DNA of 64,000 nt. Origin: Ceratothoa steindachneri (taxonomy: Eukaryota; Arthropoda; Malacostraca; Isopoda; Cymothoidae). Where the stretch lies: the NCBI GenBank assembly GCA_963969495.1, contig OZ018330.1, positions 64,315,013 through 64,379,012 on the forward strand, written 5' to 3'. Below, in pieces: positions 34,143 through 44,377 of the stretch (position 1 is its first letter; each line of letters opens with the position of its first letter). The notes beneath the pieces were generated by a model that ran no database searches, was not told where the DNA came from, and saw only the letters and a list, made by a program, of their open reading frames with translations. Made by a program: the position numbers and the translations under genes.

Positions 34143-35346
34143 TGCTTATTGAAGAAAGAGACGCAAGTAAAACACCGGAACTTAACGATAGGCATGACGC
34201 TTGCTACATGGAATTCTTTCAAATACAAGACGCTATTAAATGTATCCTCGGAGATGCAGTGGAAAAAGTATTCGATAAAAGAACCAACCAAGTCTGATAA
34301 TTACAAACACTCGCTATATTTTTATAAGTCGAAAGTATTATAGGAGACGTTTGTTTTGTTGTATTTTTAAAAAATTTTAACGAGTAAATATTTGTGTATA
34401 TTTAAGTTTAGGTCGGTCATAATTAACGATTTCTAAGCGCAATACACAGTATCACAAGTTATTCAGGAGCACAGCTATTCCAAGTCCTATAATGAAAGAG
34501 GAAGGGCAAAGAATGAGAGAGATCGAGAAGGGATATTCACTTGCCAATCCTGAAGTTTTCAATTTTATTTACATTACGTTTTTTTTCTGGTTCTCTGATT
34601 CTCGTTCTTGGGATCATTTTATCGTATTGAGGGAAGGCAGAGTCATTTCGAACTGTTTACAAATTGCCGTGGTATGACTAGGTGTACGCGGTTATACGCA
34701 CACTGGCCTACTGGCCGACCAAAATTAAGGCTCCACCTGGGAATGGTTCTAAAAGTGCTTTAAATACACAGTTGCTAGGCCAAGGAATATTCAAAGACGA
34801 CTACAAAAATATGCTTTAATAGGAATATGTAAAGATTACATATAAATATAGGACAAGTTAAATGGCAATGCAATTAAATATTGACGGTTCACTGCTAAAA
34901 TGATTAACACTATCAATTAAGTTTGAACCGAGGGAGAATTAATTAAGTAATGATTTTACAATTATGCCAGTTCTAGAGCAAAGGGGATTCTTGAGGTTCG
35001 ACGTGGTAAAGGTGGTAGGAGCATGACGAAACGGGGGTTAAATCCCTTTTACCTTGATGTGCGGCGAGTAGGACCAGGTAGGTAAATTCGACCTTGAACT
35101 TGTGGGCGGCTCACGGGACGCTCAATTCAATTTAGGGAAACAGCAGTTGGGGGCCTCTTATCCTTAAGAGGCAAACGGAGGGTGCTTCGGGAAAGACTTT
35201 TACGATCCTTAAAATCTGAAGACGTGGAGAGAAGGGTTGAAACGCGTCTAACTATCTCCGCGAACAACACTAAGTGACGACTAGCTGTTCCTTGGCTCTA
35301 CAACAATCCCTCAATTCTTCTCTGGCCGAGAATGTAGTCGATTCCG
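34143..35346. other. Intron sequence, possible LTR remnant
   Basis: No gene recognised. At about 35154-35173 there is a perfect 8-bp hairpin GCCTCTTA-TCCT-TAAGAGGC, in the style of the LTR hairpin arrays elsewhere in the window, so 34980-35280 may be part of an old LTR. This is only a suggestion. Confidence 0.35.
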
Positions 35347-35650
35347 TCTCGGCTAACGTACTGGACGGCGGTTTCAGACACAATCTGCATGTGAACTTCG
35401 AAGTCTCGAATATATTCTCCGAAATTAGCTAGACGGGGAGAGAGATTCATCGCCAACAGACTTCCTTAATTGCTTGGGTCGCGATAAAGGCCCATAGCGA
35501 GAAGTCATGATGCCCACTTAATGGTTTTTCCATTGTTCTAATTTTCGCAGTATATAGGGCAGACGAATTTAGCGCGGTCAACGGCAAACTGGGGAAGTCT
35601 GAGGGGGAGGGAGATTCCTCCTCTCTCTCTCTCCTTATTCTTCCACAATA
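35347..35650. repeat. Direct repeat, copy 1 (about 300 bp)
   Basis: Matches 36809-37110 with about one change every 10-15 bases, in the same orientation, and the two copies flank a Gypsy pol fragment. On the minus strand a short frame reads KPLSGHHDFSLWAFIATQ and, further on, DFEVHMQIVSETAVQYVSR. The first part faintly recalls the start of Copia-type gag proteins, but I would not name it. The pol fragment is not bounded by typical TG/CA ends here. Confidence 0.6.
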
Positions 35651-35714
35651 CGGAATTGATATTTCATGAGCAACAGACTCCAACGCATTAGTCGTCCATT
35701 TTTACTCTTGAAAT

Positions 35715-36808
35715 TACGAAGGTACCAAAATGGCTTATGGTTACTCTCAATTACGAATTCATTCCCATAAGGTACTCTTAAAATGTTGAATTGACCATAC
35801 TATAGCTAATGCCTCGAGTTCAATGGTGGCGTAAGCTTTCTGGCGGACAGACAGCTTTCCTGCTGGCATACGCAACAGGATATCCCCTTCCATCGTTTTC
35901 ATACTGTATAAGGGCACCACCTATACCATCACGAGAGGCATCAGTACGAATCACAAACTTTTTGTTCGTATTCGGGAGTCTCAAAATAGGAGCAGATATC
36001 AGTTTCTCCTTCAGCTGGTTAAAGCTAGGAACCGCGGGGGGAGTCCAACTGACAGGATCGGGTGCGTTTTCTTTAACATATCATTAAGGGGTGATGTTAT
36101 AGTAGCGAAATTAGGAACGAAGCGCTTGTAAAATGAAACAACCCAGAAATGACCGCAGCTGCTTCTTCGTCCGGAGAAGCGGCATTTCAGCTATGGCTTT
36201 AACTTTGATTTCTTGGGGAACAATCTGGTTCTGTCCGATCTTAAATCCAAGATCATATACGAAATAACACTTCGACTGGCCTATCGTGAGTCCGTGTGCG
36301 CGCAAACGGATTAACAAAGCACGAAGGGATTGTACGTGCTGGTCTCATGTACGGGTGGCAACGTACACGTTGTCAAAATAAAAGGTTACACTGACTAAGC
36401 CGTCTACAATTCGACGCATCATTCGATTGTAGTTTCCACATGCAGTTACCAAACCAAAGGGAAGACGGGTAAACTGCATTTTTTCTACTTCGGCGTTAAA
36501 TGCGGAGCGTAATTGAATAGGGTAAGGCTTAGTTCTTACTGGTTCTTGGGTTTTGAAAACAATCTCATGAGTGAATTTGGCTGAACAAACTGGGGTTTCG
36601 GAGACTACGTCCGAGAATTCACTTAGTGGGCTCGCCAATTAAGCCTTGTCGATGGGTCGAAAACGGGGGTTAAAATCGAGCAAGGAGGCTGAGTCCGATT
36701 GGGGGAAAGGGAGAGACGGCAAAGGGTATTCGTCGTCTGCTTCCACGCAGACTTTTTGAACGAGGTAAAGCGATTCAACCGGGCAAGTTAGCACTAAGAC
36801 GAGTTCCC
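35715..36808 (-). pseudogene. pol: Gypsy pol fragment (RT-RNase H), Gmr1-like family
   Basis: Minus-strand pieces closely related to the pol at 20549-22126: ADDEYPLPSLP, then FSDVVSETPVCSAKF, PVRTKPYPI, then a jump from AFNAEVEK straight to MQFTRLPFGLVTACGNYN, removing RT motif A; then FYFDNVYVATRT with the same YFDN as the intact copy; GLTIGQSKCYF and GFKIGQNQIVPQE; and, on the minus strand at 35720-36080, an RNase H start (TDASRDGIGG). Stops and frameshifts are frequent. It shows that a second, more diverged member of this family was once inserted in the same gene. Confidence 0.82.
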
Positions 36809-37110
36809 TCTCGGCTAACGTACTGGATGGCGGCTTCAGACACAATCTGCATGTGAACTTCGAAGTCTCGAATATATACTCCGAAATTATCTAGACGGGG
36901 AGAGAGATTCATCGCCAACAGACTTCCTTAATTGCCTTGGGTCCCGATAAAGGCCCATAGCAAGGAGTCGCGATCCTCACTTAATGGTCTTTCCATTGTT
37001 CTAATTTTCGCAGTATATAGGGCAGACGAATTTAGTGGTCAACGGTGAACTGGGGAAGTCAGGGGGGGGGGAGGAGGGAATCCTTCTATCTCTCTTTATT
37101 TTTCGACACA
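36809..37110. repeat. Direct repeat, copy 2 (about 300 bp)
   Basis: Second copy of 35347-35650, directly upstream (minus sense) of the Gypsy pol fragment; the pol reading joins it right after QYVSRE. It could be part of the element or of an older repeat into which the fragment was placed. Confidence 0.6.
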
Positions 37111-37784
37111 AATCACTAGTTTATTGCACTCTTGAGGATACTTAAAGTTCTAAAATCCATTTTATTTGAGTAAATTTACTTTGGGCATACATATTCCAAC
37201 GAGTTTGAAAGGGTTAAATGGTTGTCACTTAAATTTTTGTATATAGATTTTGTACTCCCCCACCCCCCGTCTTCCTCACCGTCCCATTAAATCATTCCTC
37301 CTTCCTACTTTAGCAAAGATAAATATATCAAGTTTGAAAATCTTCCATTCTAACGCAAATTTCTTTCATTAATAAAGAGGATAAGATGGGGATGGGGCGA
37401 GGTGGAAGGCAAGAATTATCCTTAACTTTATACTCGGTCAAGGAGACTTTGTTCATAGCGCGTCACTAAATTCAACTATTTCAATTTTCGCGCGTTAATT
37501 TTGACGTGACCAAAGTAGGGGATATCCTGTGCAGCATGGGCAACCTTGATGCAGTTGACATCTGGAGGATTGTGTACCTTCCCGGCATAAATGCCTGCAG
37601 GAGGATTTGCCGTTATATAAGTTCCACATATTTTCACTATCTCGCACTCGTTATGGTCATTCGCCTTAAATTCGAGGGAGGGGAAAAATCCTGCTCACGA
37701 GAGGCCCATGCGAGCTCTGCCCTCCTTGACGTCAAATTTACGGGGACAAATCGAGGATGGAAATGTCTCCTTTTTAACACATAC
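37111..37784. other. Intron sequence
   Basis: Low-complexity C- and A-rich patches near 37060 and 37260. No gene recognised upstream of the exon 2 donor. Confidence 0.45.
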
Positions 37785-37907
37785 CTTGATGACTTCATAG
37801 ACATGGTCGTGGCCCCCCAGGATCAAGTCAATTTCGTCGACGTTTTCAGCCAGGCGAATGTCGTTAGGCGTCCTCATATGCGTCAGTGCTATCACATAAT
37901 CGCATCC
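37785..37907 (-). CDS. 5'-nucleotidase-like gene, visible exon 2 (metal-binding GGHDH motif)
   Basis: A 123-bp, 41-codon exon, phase 0 at both ends, acceptor CATTTTAAG and donor ATCAAG/GTATGT. It encodes GCDYVIALTHMRTPNDIRLA, then ENVDEIDLILGGHDHVYE. The LTHM histidine and GGHDH are signature motifs of the calcineurin-like metallophosphoesterase domain of 5'-nucleotidases and bind the two catalytic metals. MRTPND is characteristic of the YfkN-like invertebrate branch (from family knowledge). The 316-bp intron to exon 1 is the only short one in the window. Confidence 0.93.
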
Positions 37908-38223
37908 CTTAAAATGAAACAAACCTCTGAGTAGTTGTAGAATATTAGGTATGGCAGATTTTTTTAGAATCTAATACAATTCCTGAAGTTTTCCATTTTA
38001 TTTAGTACAATTACGTTTTTGTGCAACAAGACATTAAATAAAGACGAAAATACTTTTAAAAACGGTCAAATGAGCAGTGCAGTTAGTAAGAGGAAATATA
38101 TCGATAGGCATAAGGAACTTCCTTGATACAAAAAAGATAAAAACCTCGAAGGAATTCGAGAAAAGGAAACTTAAAATCTTGTTTGCTTTTGATATCAAAT
38201 AGTGAAAAAATCAATTTGCTTAC

Positions 38224-38340
38224 TTGATCTTTAAAGCGAGATGCCAGCTCCTTCCCTCTTTCAACAAAGTCTACGAATGTTACCTCGTCGATGTTGATGG
38301 TAGCAAGCGTACACAACCACTCCTCTTCTACAAGCCCCAT
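38224..38340 (-). CDS. 5'-nucleotidase-like gene, visible exon 1
   Basis: A 117-bp, 39-codon exon in phase 0, acceptor AAATTGCAG at 38341 upward and donor GATCAA/GTAAGC. It encodes MGLVEEEWLCTLATINIDEV, then TFVDFVERGKELASRFKDQ, the family segment just before the conserved LTH motif. The first ATG is internal to the protein, since a strong acceptor precedes it. The N-terminal exons, with the DxH, GNHD and first metal ligands, should lie at higher coordinates; I searched by eye to 64000 and did not find them, so they may be outside the window. Confidence 0.9.
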
Positions 38341-38931
38341 CTGCAATTTAAGAAAGAATAAGAGGAATGAATACAAAGGATTAGCTAGTTCTCTTGGTAC
38401 GTTTCTTCCCCTTCAACTAAACCTTTCGTTTCCATCTCCCTTAAAATCCTTCACTCATTTGCTAATTTTCCCCTCCCCTTAGATTGGTGTGGTTTAATTT
38501 AAGGAAAAAAAGGAATTAGAATAAAAATTTAGTAGATTATGAAAATTAAGGGAGACCAAATACCAACCGAATCACGATTGAGTGAATCCACACAGCCCTA
38601 CTTCTTCTAGATGTGAATGAGAAACATTTGATTCAGTTTTGCAGATGTAAATACATTTCGATAGTACATTATTTTTCCTATACACTATTTTCAGTGCATC
38701 ATGAAAAAATAATGTAGTAACGTAATTTCGTTTCATGAATTCACTACGCACATGGTGGCAGCTCCCGACTCCATGATGGACTACATTTCGCGACTCTTAA
38801 ACTAACAGTGGTCCTGCTGCACTCGACTCCTTGCTAATGCCATCGTTGTTTCCATATCTTGCACAAGAGACATCCTTGCAATAGACATAAAAAATTCACA
38901 TATGTCCAACAATGCGACATTTTTAGGTTGC
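38341..38931. other. Intron sequence
   Basis: AT-rich, no gene recognised. It ends at the TA target of the mariner element. Confidence 0.5.
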
Positions 38932-38933
38932 TA

Positions 38934-39771
38934 CGAAGGACGGTCAATAAGTTTTGCAATTCGGATATAAGGAAACGAGATGCACTTGCGCCACTTGTCC
39001 CTGAGGCTTCGAATTCCCGACAACAAGAAATCTCCCGACTGCTGTTCAATCCACTCCTGGATGGCGAGCTGGACATCTTCATCGTCCCTAAACTGGGGTT
39101 CACGCAGTGCAGCCTTGAGGTGGCGGAATAAAAGGTAGTCGCTAGGGGCCAGATCTGGACTGTAGGGGGGGGGTTAAGCTCTTCGGATCTGCACTCACGA
39201 AGGGCAGCTTGTGCAACTCTGGCCTTGTGGACAGGGGCATTGTCGTGGAGGAGCAGGACACCGCGTGTTAACTTGCCAGACCGCTTCTGACGGATGCACT
39301 TCTTCAACCCAGCCAGTTCCTCGGCGTAATATTGGCCTGTGATGGTCTTTCCACGAGGCGCATAGTCCACCATTAACACTCCCTCAGAATCCCAGAAGAT
39401 GGTGGCCATGATCTTCCCGGCTGAAGGTTGTGTCCGGAACTTGATGGGGGTCGGATAGCCCCTGTGCTTCCAGGCCATGCTTTCGAGCTTGGTCTCGTGA
39501 TCCCAGTAATGGACCCACGTTTCGTCACCTGTCACTATGCGTGACTCGAATTCCGCTGGTCTTGGTTGTACAGGAACAGCAGCTCCTCCGAACTTTGACG
39601 ACGTTGAAGTCGATCATGGGGCGTGAGGTTTCTAGGGACGCAATGGCCAAATTATCGTGGATGATGTTGATAACACCTCCATGTGATATTCCAAGTTCTC
39701 GTTCGATTTCTTCGACCTTCACCCGTCGATTTTCGAGGATTATCCTCTCCACACGGGCCACATTGTCCTAG
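38934..39771 (-). pseudogene. Mariner transposase, partial duplicate
   Basis: Minus-strand coding from GISHGGVINIIHDNLAIASL (near 39690) through MTGDETWVHYWDHETKLE (first catalytic Asp) and LLHDNAPVHKARV (second Asp). The third Asp region, in frame in active mariners as SPDLAPSDY, is shifted here because the C tract (9 C on the coding strand) breaks the frame. The N-terminal helix-turn-helix part is absent because this copy is cut at 39771. It cannot make an active enzyme. The reading downstream of 38934 in this frame runs out of the element. Confidence 0.82.
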
Positions 39772-40334
39772 TTGGTCGCTTGCCAAACTGGCAGCAGACC
39801 CATCCGTCCCTGTAGCCCGCGCGGATGGAGAGGAGCCCCGAGTCTTTTTCTTCTTTTTAGGAGAGGAGGGCGGGGAATGAACCCGCTTCTCACCTCCGCC
39901 GACAGAAGCCCCTAGGCCAGATGGACCGGCCTCTGCCAGGTCCTTCTCTGAAATGGAAAAGGTCCTGGTGATCGCAGGGGCACCGGTCAGAGGAGACCCC
40001 TCATCTCCTTGTACTGCCTCGGAGGCCCCAGCCGTTTGAGGAGGACCTTGCATGGGGGCAGATTCGGGTTCTCGCTTAGCGCCAAGCCCGGATTCCCCCC
40101 CATGGAAGGCCCTACCGTCTGAGGCTGGGTTTTCTCAAGGACTATGTCTATCACAGGAGGGGCCTCCAGTTGGCCATCCCCTCCCAGGACATCGCAGGTC
40201 CCCTTGGCAGCTATGCCAGTCTTGTGTAGGGAGGCACAGGCCTTGACCCCGGCAAGGTTTAAAATTCTTGCCAGCAGGTCTTTTGAGGGAAGGGACCCCA
40301 GGGGCCTGGCTTCCCTCTATCCCCTAAGGAGGTT
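39772..40334 (-). repeat. 563-bp copy of LINE ORF1/5' region inside mariner
   Basis: Same sequence, base for base as far as I compared, as 32722-33284 in LINE B (constant offset 7050, no indels). It carries the ORF1 N-terminal part with SPPSSPKKKKKTRGSS. It has neither a LINE 3' end, a poly(A) tail nor target duplications, so it did not arrive by retrotransposition. Confidence 0.9.
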
Positions 40335-40335
40335 G

Positions 40336-41380
40336 CTACGAAGGACGGTCAATAAGTTTTGCAATTCGGATATAAGGAAACGAGATGCACTTGCGCCACT
40401 TGTCCCTGAGGCTTCGAATTCCCGACAACAAGAAATCTCCCGACTGCTGTTCAATCCACTCCTGGATGGCGAGCTGGACATCTTCATCGTCCCTAAACTG
40501 GGGTTCACGCAGTGCAGCCTTGAGGTGGCGGAATAAAAGGTAGTCGCTAGGGGCCAGATCTGGACTGTAGGGGGGGGTTAAGCTCTTCGGATCTGCACTC
40601 ACGAAGGGCAGCTTGTGCAACTCTGGCCTTGTGGACAGGGGCATTGTCGTGGAGGAGCAGGACACCGCGTGTTAACTTGCCAGACCGCTTCTGACGGATG
40701 CACTTCTTCAACCCAGCCAGTTCCTCGGCGTAATATTGGCCTGTGATGGTCTTTCCACGAGGCGCATAGTCCACCATTAACACTCCCTCAGAATCCCAGA
40801 AGATGGTGGCCATGATCTTCCCGGCTGAAGGTTGTGTCCGGAACTTGATGGGGGTCGGATAGCCCCTGTGCTTCCAGGCCATGCTTTCGAGCTTGGTCTC
40901 GTGATCCCAGTAATGGACCCACGTTTCGTCACCTGTCACTATGCGTGACTCGAATTCCGCTGGTCTTGGTTGTACAGGAACAGCAGCTCCTCCGAACTTT
41001 GACGACGTTGAAGTCGATCATGGGGCGTGAGGTTTCTAGGGACGCAATGGCCAAATTATCGTGGATGATGTTGATAACACCTCCATGTGATATTCCAAGT
41101 TCTCGTTCGATTTCTTCGACCTTCACCCGTCGATTTTCGAGGATTATCCTCTCCACACGGGCCACATTGTCCTAGTTGGTCACGTCTGACGGGCGTCCTG
41201 GACGGGGGTCATCTTCAAAGGACTCACGACCATGGCGGAACTCCCTATTCCAGCGAGCAATGGTTGCATAGGAGGGGCGGTGTCTGTGTACACTACAACC
41301 ATGCGTTCATGGATCTCTTTTGCATTCTTGCCTTCCTTGGTCAAAAATTTGATCACTGCGCGGTGCTCAACCTTCTTCAT
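40336..41380 (-). pseudogene. Mariner transposase, full-length copy with lesions
   Basis: Starts at ATG 41380 (MKKVEHRAVIKFLTKEGKNA, the N-terminal helix-turn-helix), has a frame change near 41270 and a stop near 41173, then MARVERIILENRRVKVEEIE, the TGDETWVHYWD catalytic motif, LLHDNAPVHKA, and, in another frame after an 8-C tract, YSPDLAPSDYLLFRHLKAAL. The spacing fits the DD34D triad of mariner. The enzyme normally binds the inverted repeats and moves the element by cut and paste. Two frame lesions and a stop make this copy inactive. Confidence 0.85.
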
Positions 41381-41560
41381 TGTTGAAAAATTTGTGACTG
41401 ACGATCTGCGATCAGCTACTGCTTCTTAAATAGACTAGGCAAGAGCGTGCGGCGGCAGGTCCTGACTTGTCATAACCTGTCCTAACACCCCCACAAACAG
41501 CCATCCCCCTTCCTCTGTTTTTCCGTACCGATTCGCAAAACTTATTCACTGCCCCTCGTA

Positions 41561-42104
41561 TCTAGTAGCCTCGCTAGTAATGCAGTTCTTTTCTTTAAGG
41601 CTGAAGCACTTGCTCTTGAACCTGATGATGTACACAATTTATCATCCCAAATGAATTTCTACCATTTTTGCTCAAATTTTGCTTGTATAAATCTTGCTGA
41701 TAATATAAAATCCTTTGAGAATACCATAACAAAGTGGGTTAAAAAGTCCTTTACAATCCTATATGATAATTATAAAACGTAAACTATCTAGGAGTAAGGT
41801 GAATTGCAACGTACGCAGCGATCAGGTGTGCCTGATGAAATGTTTAGGTGGCTACGAGAGCCATACTAACCGCACGTTAAACTAGTTAATTCTTTTCGAA
41901 GTCTGAACTACCGTGAAATTTTACTTACCTAATTAAGATTATTTTTTTGTTATTTTCTAACTTCAAAAGAAAGGATATTAAATTCACCCCAAGAATCTAC
42001 CGATTTATTATGCCGGACGTGCATATTATATAATAAAATAATACGGCTTATGAAAAGATTATCTAATCTTTGACATCTCCTGCCCCAGGAACGAACCAAC
42101 AGTT
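41561..42104. other. Intron sequence
   Basis: AT-rich, no gene recognised. Confidence 0.45.
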
Positions 42105-42610
42105 GACACTTACACAGTAATTTTTTCTGCCTTTATCTTAAAGGATTTCACAGAGTTCTTAGCAGTTGTCAGATTCCTCGCTTTATATCCCTCTCCGAGT
42201 GTCTTCTAAATATTTTAAATAGGATTCAGGTTGGACTCTGTGCAAGTCCTTCATGACAGTGATGCGCTCGTCGTCCAGGCAGGTCTTTAATGACTTGGCC
42301 CTGTGAAAGGGGGCTTATCCTGCATGGAAGTCGCAGGTTGGGCTTCGGAGGCGCGCAGATAGGGCAAAGCATGCTATCGCCTTCTTGTTCTTGGACCGAT
42401 CAATGGGTAGAAAGTTGGTGTGCGAGAGTGAAGATTGTAATTCTCCAACCGACGTGACACACTATGCCTGGAGATATTGATTATCAAAAGCTCATCAATC
42501 TGTTAAAAAACTGCTGTAGCCCTCTTGAAACGGTTTTTCTTCCCAATATGGGTAATGACTCGGCCTTCCATATTTGAGATGTTCCTTGGCCTACAGCTTG
42601 ATTTACCAGC
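42105..42610 (-). pseudogene. Tc1-like transposase remnant
   Basis: On the minus strand from 42595: RPRNISNMEGRVITHIGKK, then HSVSRRLENYNLHSRTP, both typical of the Tc1 DNA-binding domain (GRPR-type hook and second helix-turn-helix). The middle is deleted, and the frame resumes with FHRAKSLKTCLDDERITVMK and a degraded LNPI segment near 42215, which in Tc1 precedes the last catalytic acid. Several stops. It lies next to the Tigger fragment. Confidence 0.7.
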
Positions 42611-42625
42611 CTTACATAAACACGT

Positions 42626-43166
42626 TTAGTCATAAGTTGACAGGATGTTATAGGCTACCCCAATGTTATGGTGCCTTCCCAAAGCTTTCAAAATCTCTTT
42701 CAGGCACATAACTTGGCCAGCTTTCTTCCAAGCTAACTGTAGTGTGCGTTTAGATACCTCACTCCATGCCTTGGCAATGAGGTTTATGCAATGGAGGATA
42801 TGAAAGTGGTCCTTCCAAAACTCTCTCAAGGTTAAGTCCGTGTCATTGGTAACTTGGAAACACCTAGCCAAAAGATGCTTGGTATATAACTTCTTGAAGT
42901 TGCAGATCACTTGCTGGTTCATTGGCTGCAGTAGAGGAGTTGTGTTGGGTGGTAAGAATGTAACTTAAATAAAGTTTAGAACAGCATGTAGGTCATCTTC
43001 CAAACTTGGAGGATGTCCATGAGCATTATCCATGAAAAGAAGATATTTTCTGACTGCTGGGGCAAACACATCTGTCAACCATCCACGAAAAAGAATTCTC
43101 GTCGCCCAAGCTTTTGAATTTGACCTCCACATTACTGGTAATGGAGACTTTTGCACATTGTTCCTC
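42626..43166 (-). pseudogene. Tigger (pogo-like) transposase, C-terminal piece
   Basis: Minus-strand reading SPLPVMWRSNSKAWATRILF, LTDVFAPAVRKYLLFMDNAH (with a catalytic DNA segment, MDNAHGHPPSLEDD), then after a stop LPPNTTPLLQPMNQQVICNF, KKLYTKHLLARCFQVTNDT and LREFWKDHFHILHCINLI. These are signature segments of the Tigger1 DDE domain. The reading is cut at 43166 by LINE D and continues at 56545. A short stretch between KYLL and FMDNAH is missing compared with the family, so it is decayed. Antisense or sense effect on the host gene is not evident. Confidence 0.88.
43158..43166. repeat. Target-site duplication TTGTTCCTC of LINE D (left)
   Basis: Repeated at 56545-56553. Removing the intervening sequence restores the continuous Tigger reading (…HSENPRVFKRN then NVQKSPLPV), which proves the insertion order. 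Confidence 0.9.
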
Positions 43167-44195
43167 GTAAGTTTTTATTTTTTTAAATTTTATAGAGCCC
43201 ATCTGGCAACTGCCAACTTGGGCATAAGTCGCCGAAAAACACAACAGCCTAGAACTAGGCTACTTTAAAATGAAAATATGAAAACACAACAATGATATAA
43301 ATTGGAAAAACTTAACAATCAGGAAGCAATCTCCGGCAGCGGGGGAAGGTCCCCCTCACCCCGGTGCAGGAGAGTGCAACCTAAAAACAAAACAATAACA
43401 AACAAAAAAACAAAAAAGTACCTTAAATAAAGGGGAGAAGCCCGGCATCCCCCCAAAAGTCAATAAGTTCACAAGTCAATGTGCACGAATCCATCCCGAG
43501 TACAAGGAACAAGCGGTAGCGACCCTCCCATCCCGGTACCGGGACAGATATCGTGCGCGAAGATCACCCATACTGGGACATTCGACAAGAGTGTGCCGAA
43601 CAGTCTGGGGGACGACGCAGTCGTCACAATAGGGCGCAGGCGAGCACTCCATCAAATAGCGATGCGTCACACGAGTGTGTCCGATTCGGAGACGATAGAA
43701 AGCAACCTGAAGCCGCCGAGGCATTGGGGGATAGGTCCATGGGAACAGTCGCGGCGTAATGGCACGCAACCTTAAGTTCCCTTCAACCGTCTCCCATCTT
43801 ATTTGCCAAGCAGTCCGAAGAGCTGCCAGTATTCCTGCCATGTAGTCGGTGTGATGAAGAGCGAAACGCTGGTCCGGTCGCAGAGTCTTCGCGGACTCTT
43901 TGGCGCGCTCATTCCCCGCAAATCCTACAATACCAGGAACCCAGCAGAAGATAATTTCGACATCTGCCCGGCTCGCCAAAGCCGTGGCCTCACGGATATC
44001 GCGCACCAGGGGATGCGGAGATTCCAATGCCCCGAGAGCACTCAGGGCACTTTGTGAGTCGCTATAAATCAAAATCCGGTCTCCGAACCGGGCACGTCAG
44101 GTAATCTCCCGTACCGAGTGGTGTATTGCCACCAGCTCAGCCGTGAAGACAGACGCAGCTCCTGGCAGAGCCCCGCTGACTTCAAACGGAGGGGA
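43167..44195 (-). mobile_element. LINE copy D, 3' segment
   Basis: The 3' part of a full-length LINE whose remainder is at 50781-56544. From 44072 to 43476 the minus frame holds the end of RNase H (IYSDSQSALSALGALESPHP, IIFCWVPGIVGFAGNE), the linker and the YCDDC-RHTLVEC zinc segment. The 3' UTR runs to a short A-rich tail at about 43167-43185. The segment is interrupted at 44195 by LINE C, at the position just after the first RNase H aspartate motif. Confidence 0.88.
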
Positions 44196-44377
44196 TTTTT
44201 TTTTTTTATTTAAGGGACTATCTGGCGACTGCCGACTTAGGCATAAGTTGCCATAAACAAACAGCCTGGATCTAGGCTACTTTAAAAAATTTAACAGGAA
44301 ACGACAATAAAAAGAAATAACAATAACAAAGCAATAACAAAAACAATAACAAAAACAAGAACAACAATTAAACCAGG

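Larger units (their letters stand above)
38934..41558 (-). mobile_element. Mariner element with internal duplication and LINE insert
   Basis: Terminal inverted repeats begin TACGAAGGACGGTCAATAAG at 38932 and, inverted, TACGAGGGGCAGTGAATAAG at 41560, flanked by the TA dinucleotides expected for mariner (38932-38933, 41559-41560). A simple element would be about 1.2 kb (40339-41558). Here 38925-39777 and 40330-41181 are near-identical copies of the same mariner segment, differing only in one G of a homopolymer in the blocks I compared. Between them lies a 563-bp piece (39772-40334) identical to 32722-33284 of LINE B. The junctions share TTGGTC and AGGTT with the joined sequences. Confidence 0.85.

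Noticed and set aside
35347..37110. A short LTR retrotransposon with 300-bp LTRs
   Set aside because: The repeats lack TG/CA ends, PBS, polypurine tract and a target duplication.
39772..40334. A separate LINE insertion inside mariner
   Set aside because: There is no 3' end, A-tail or target duplication, both edges share microhomology with mariner, and the sequence equals 32722-33284.
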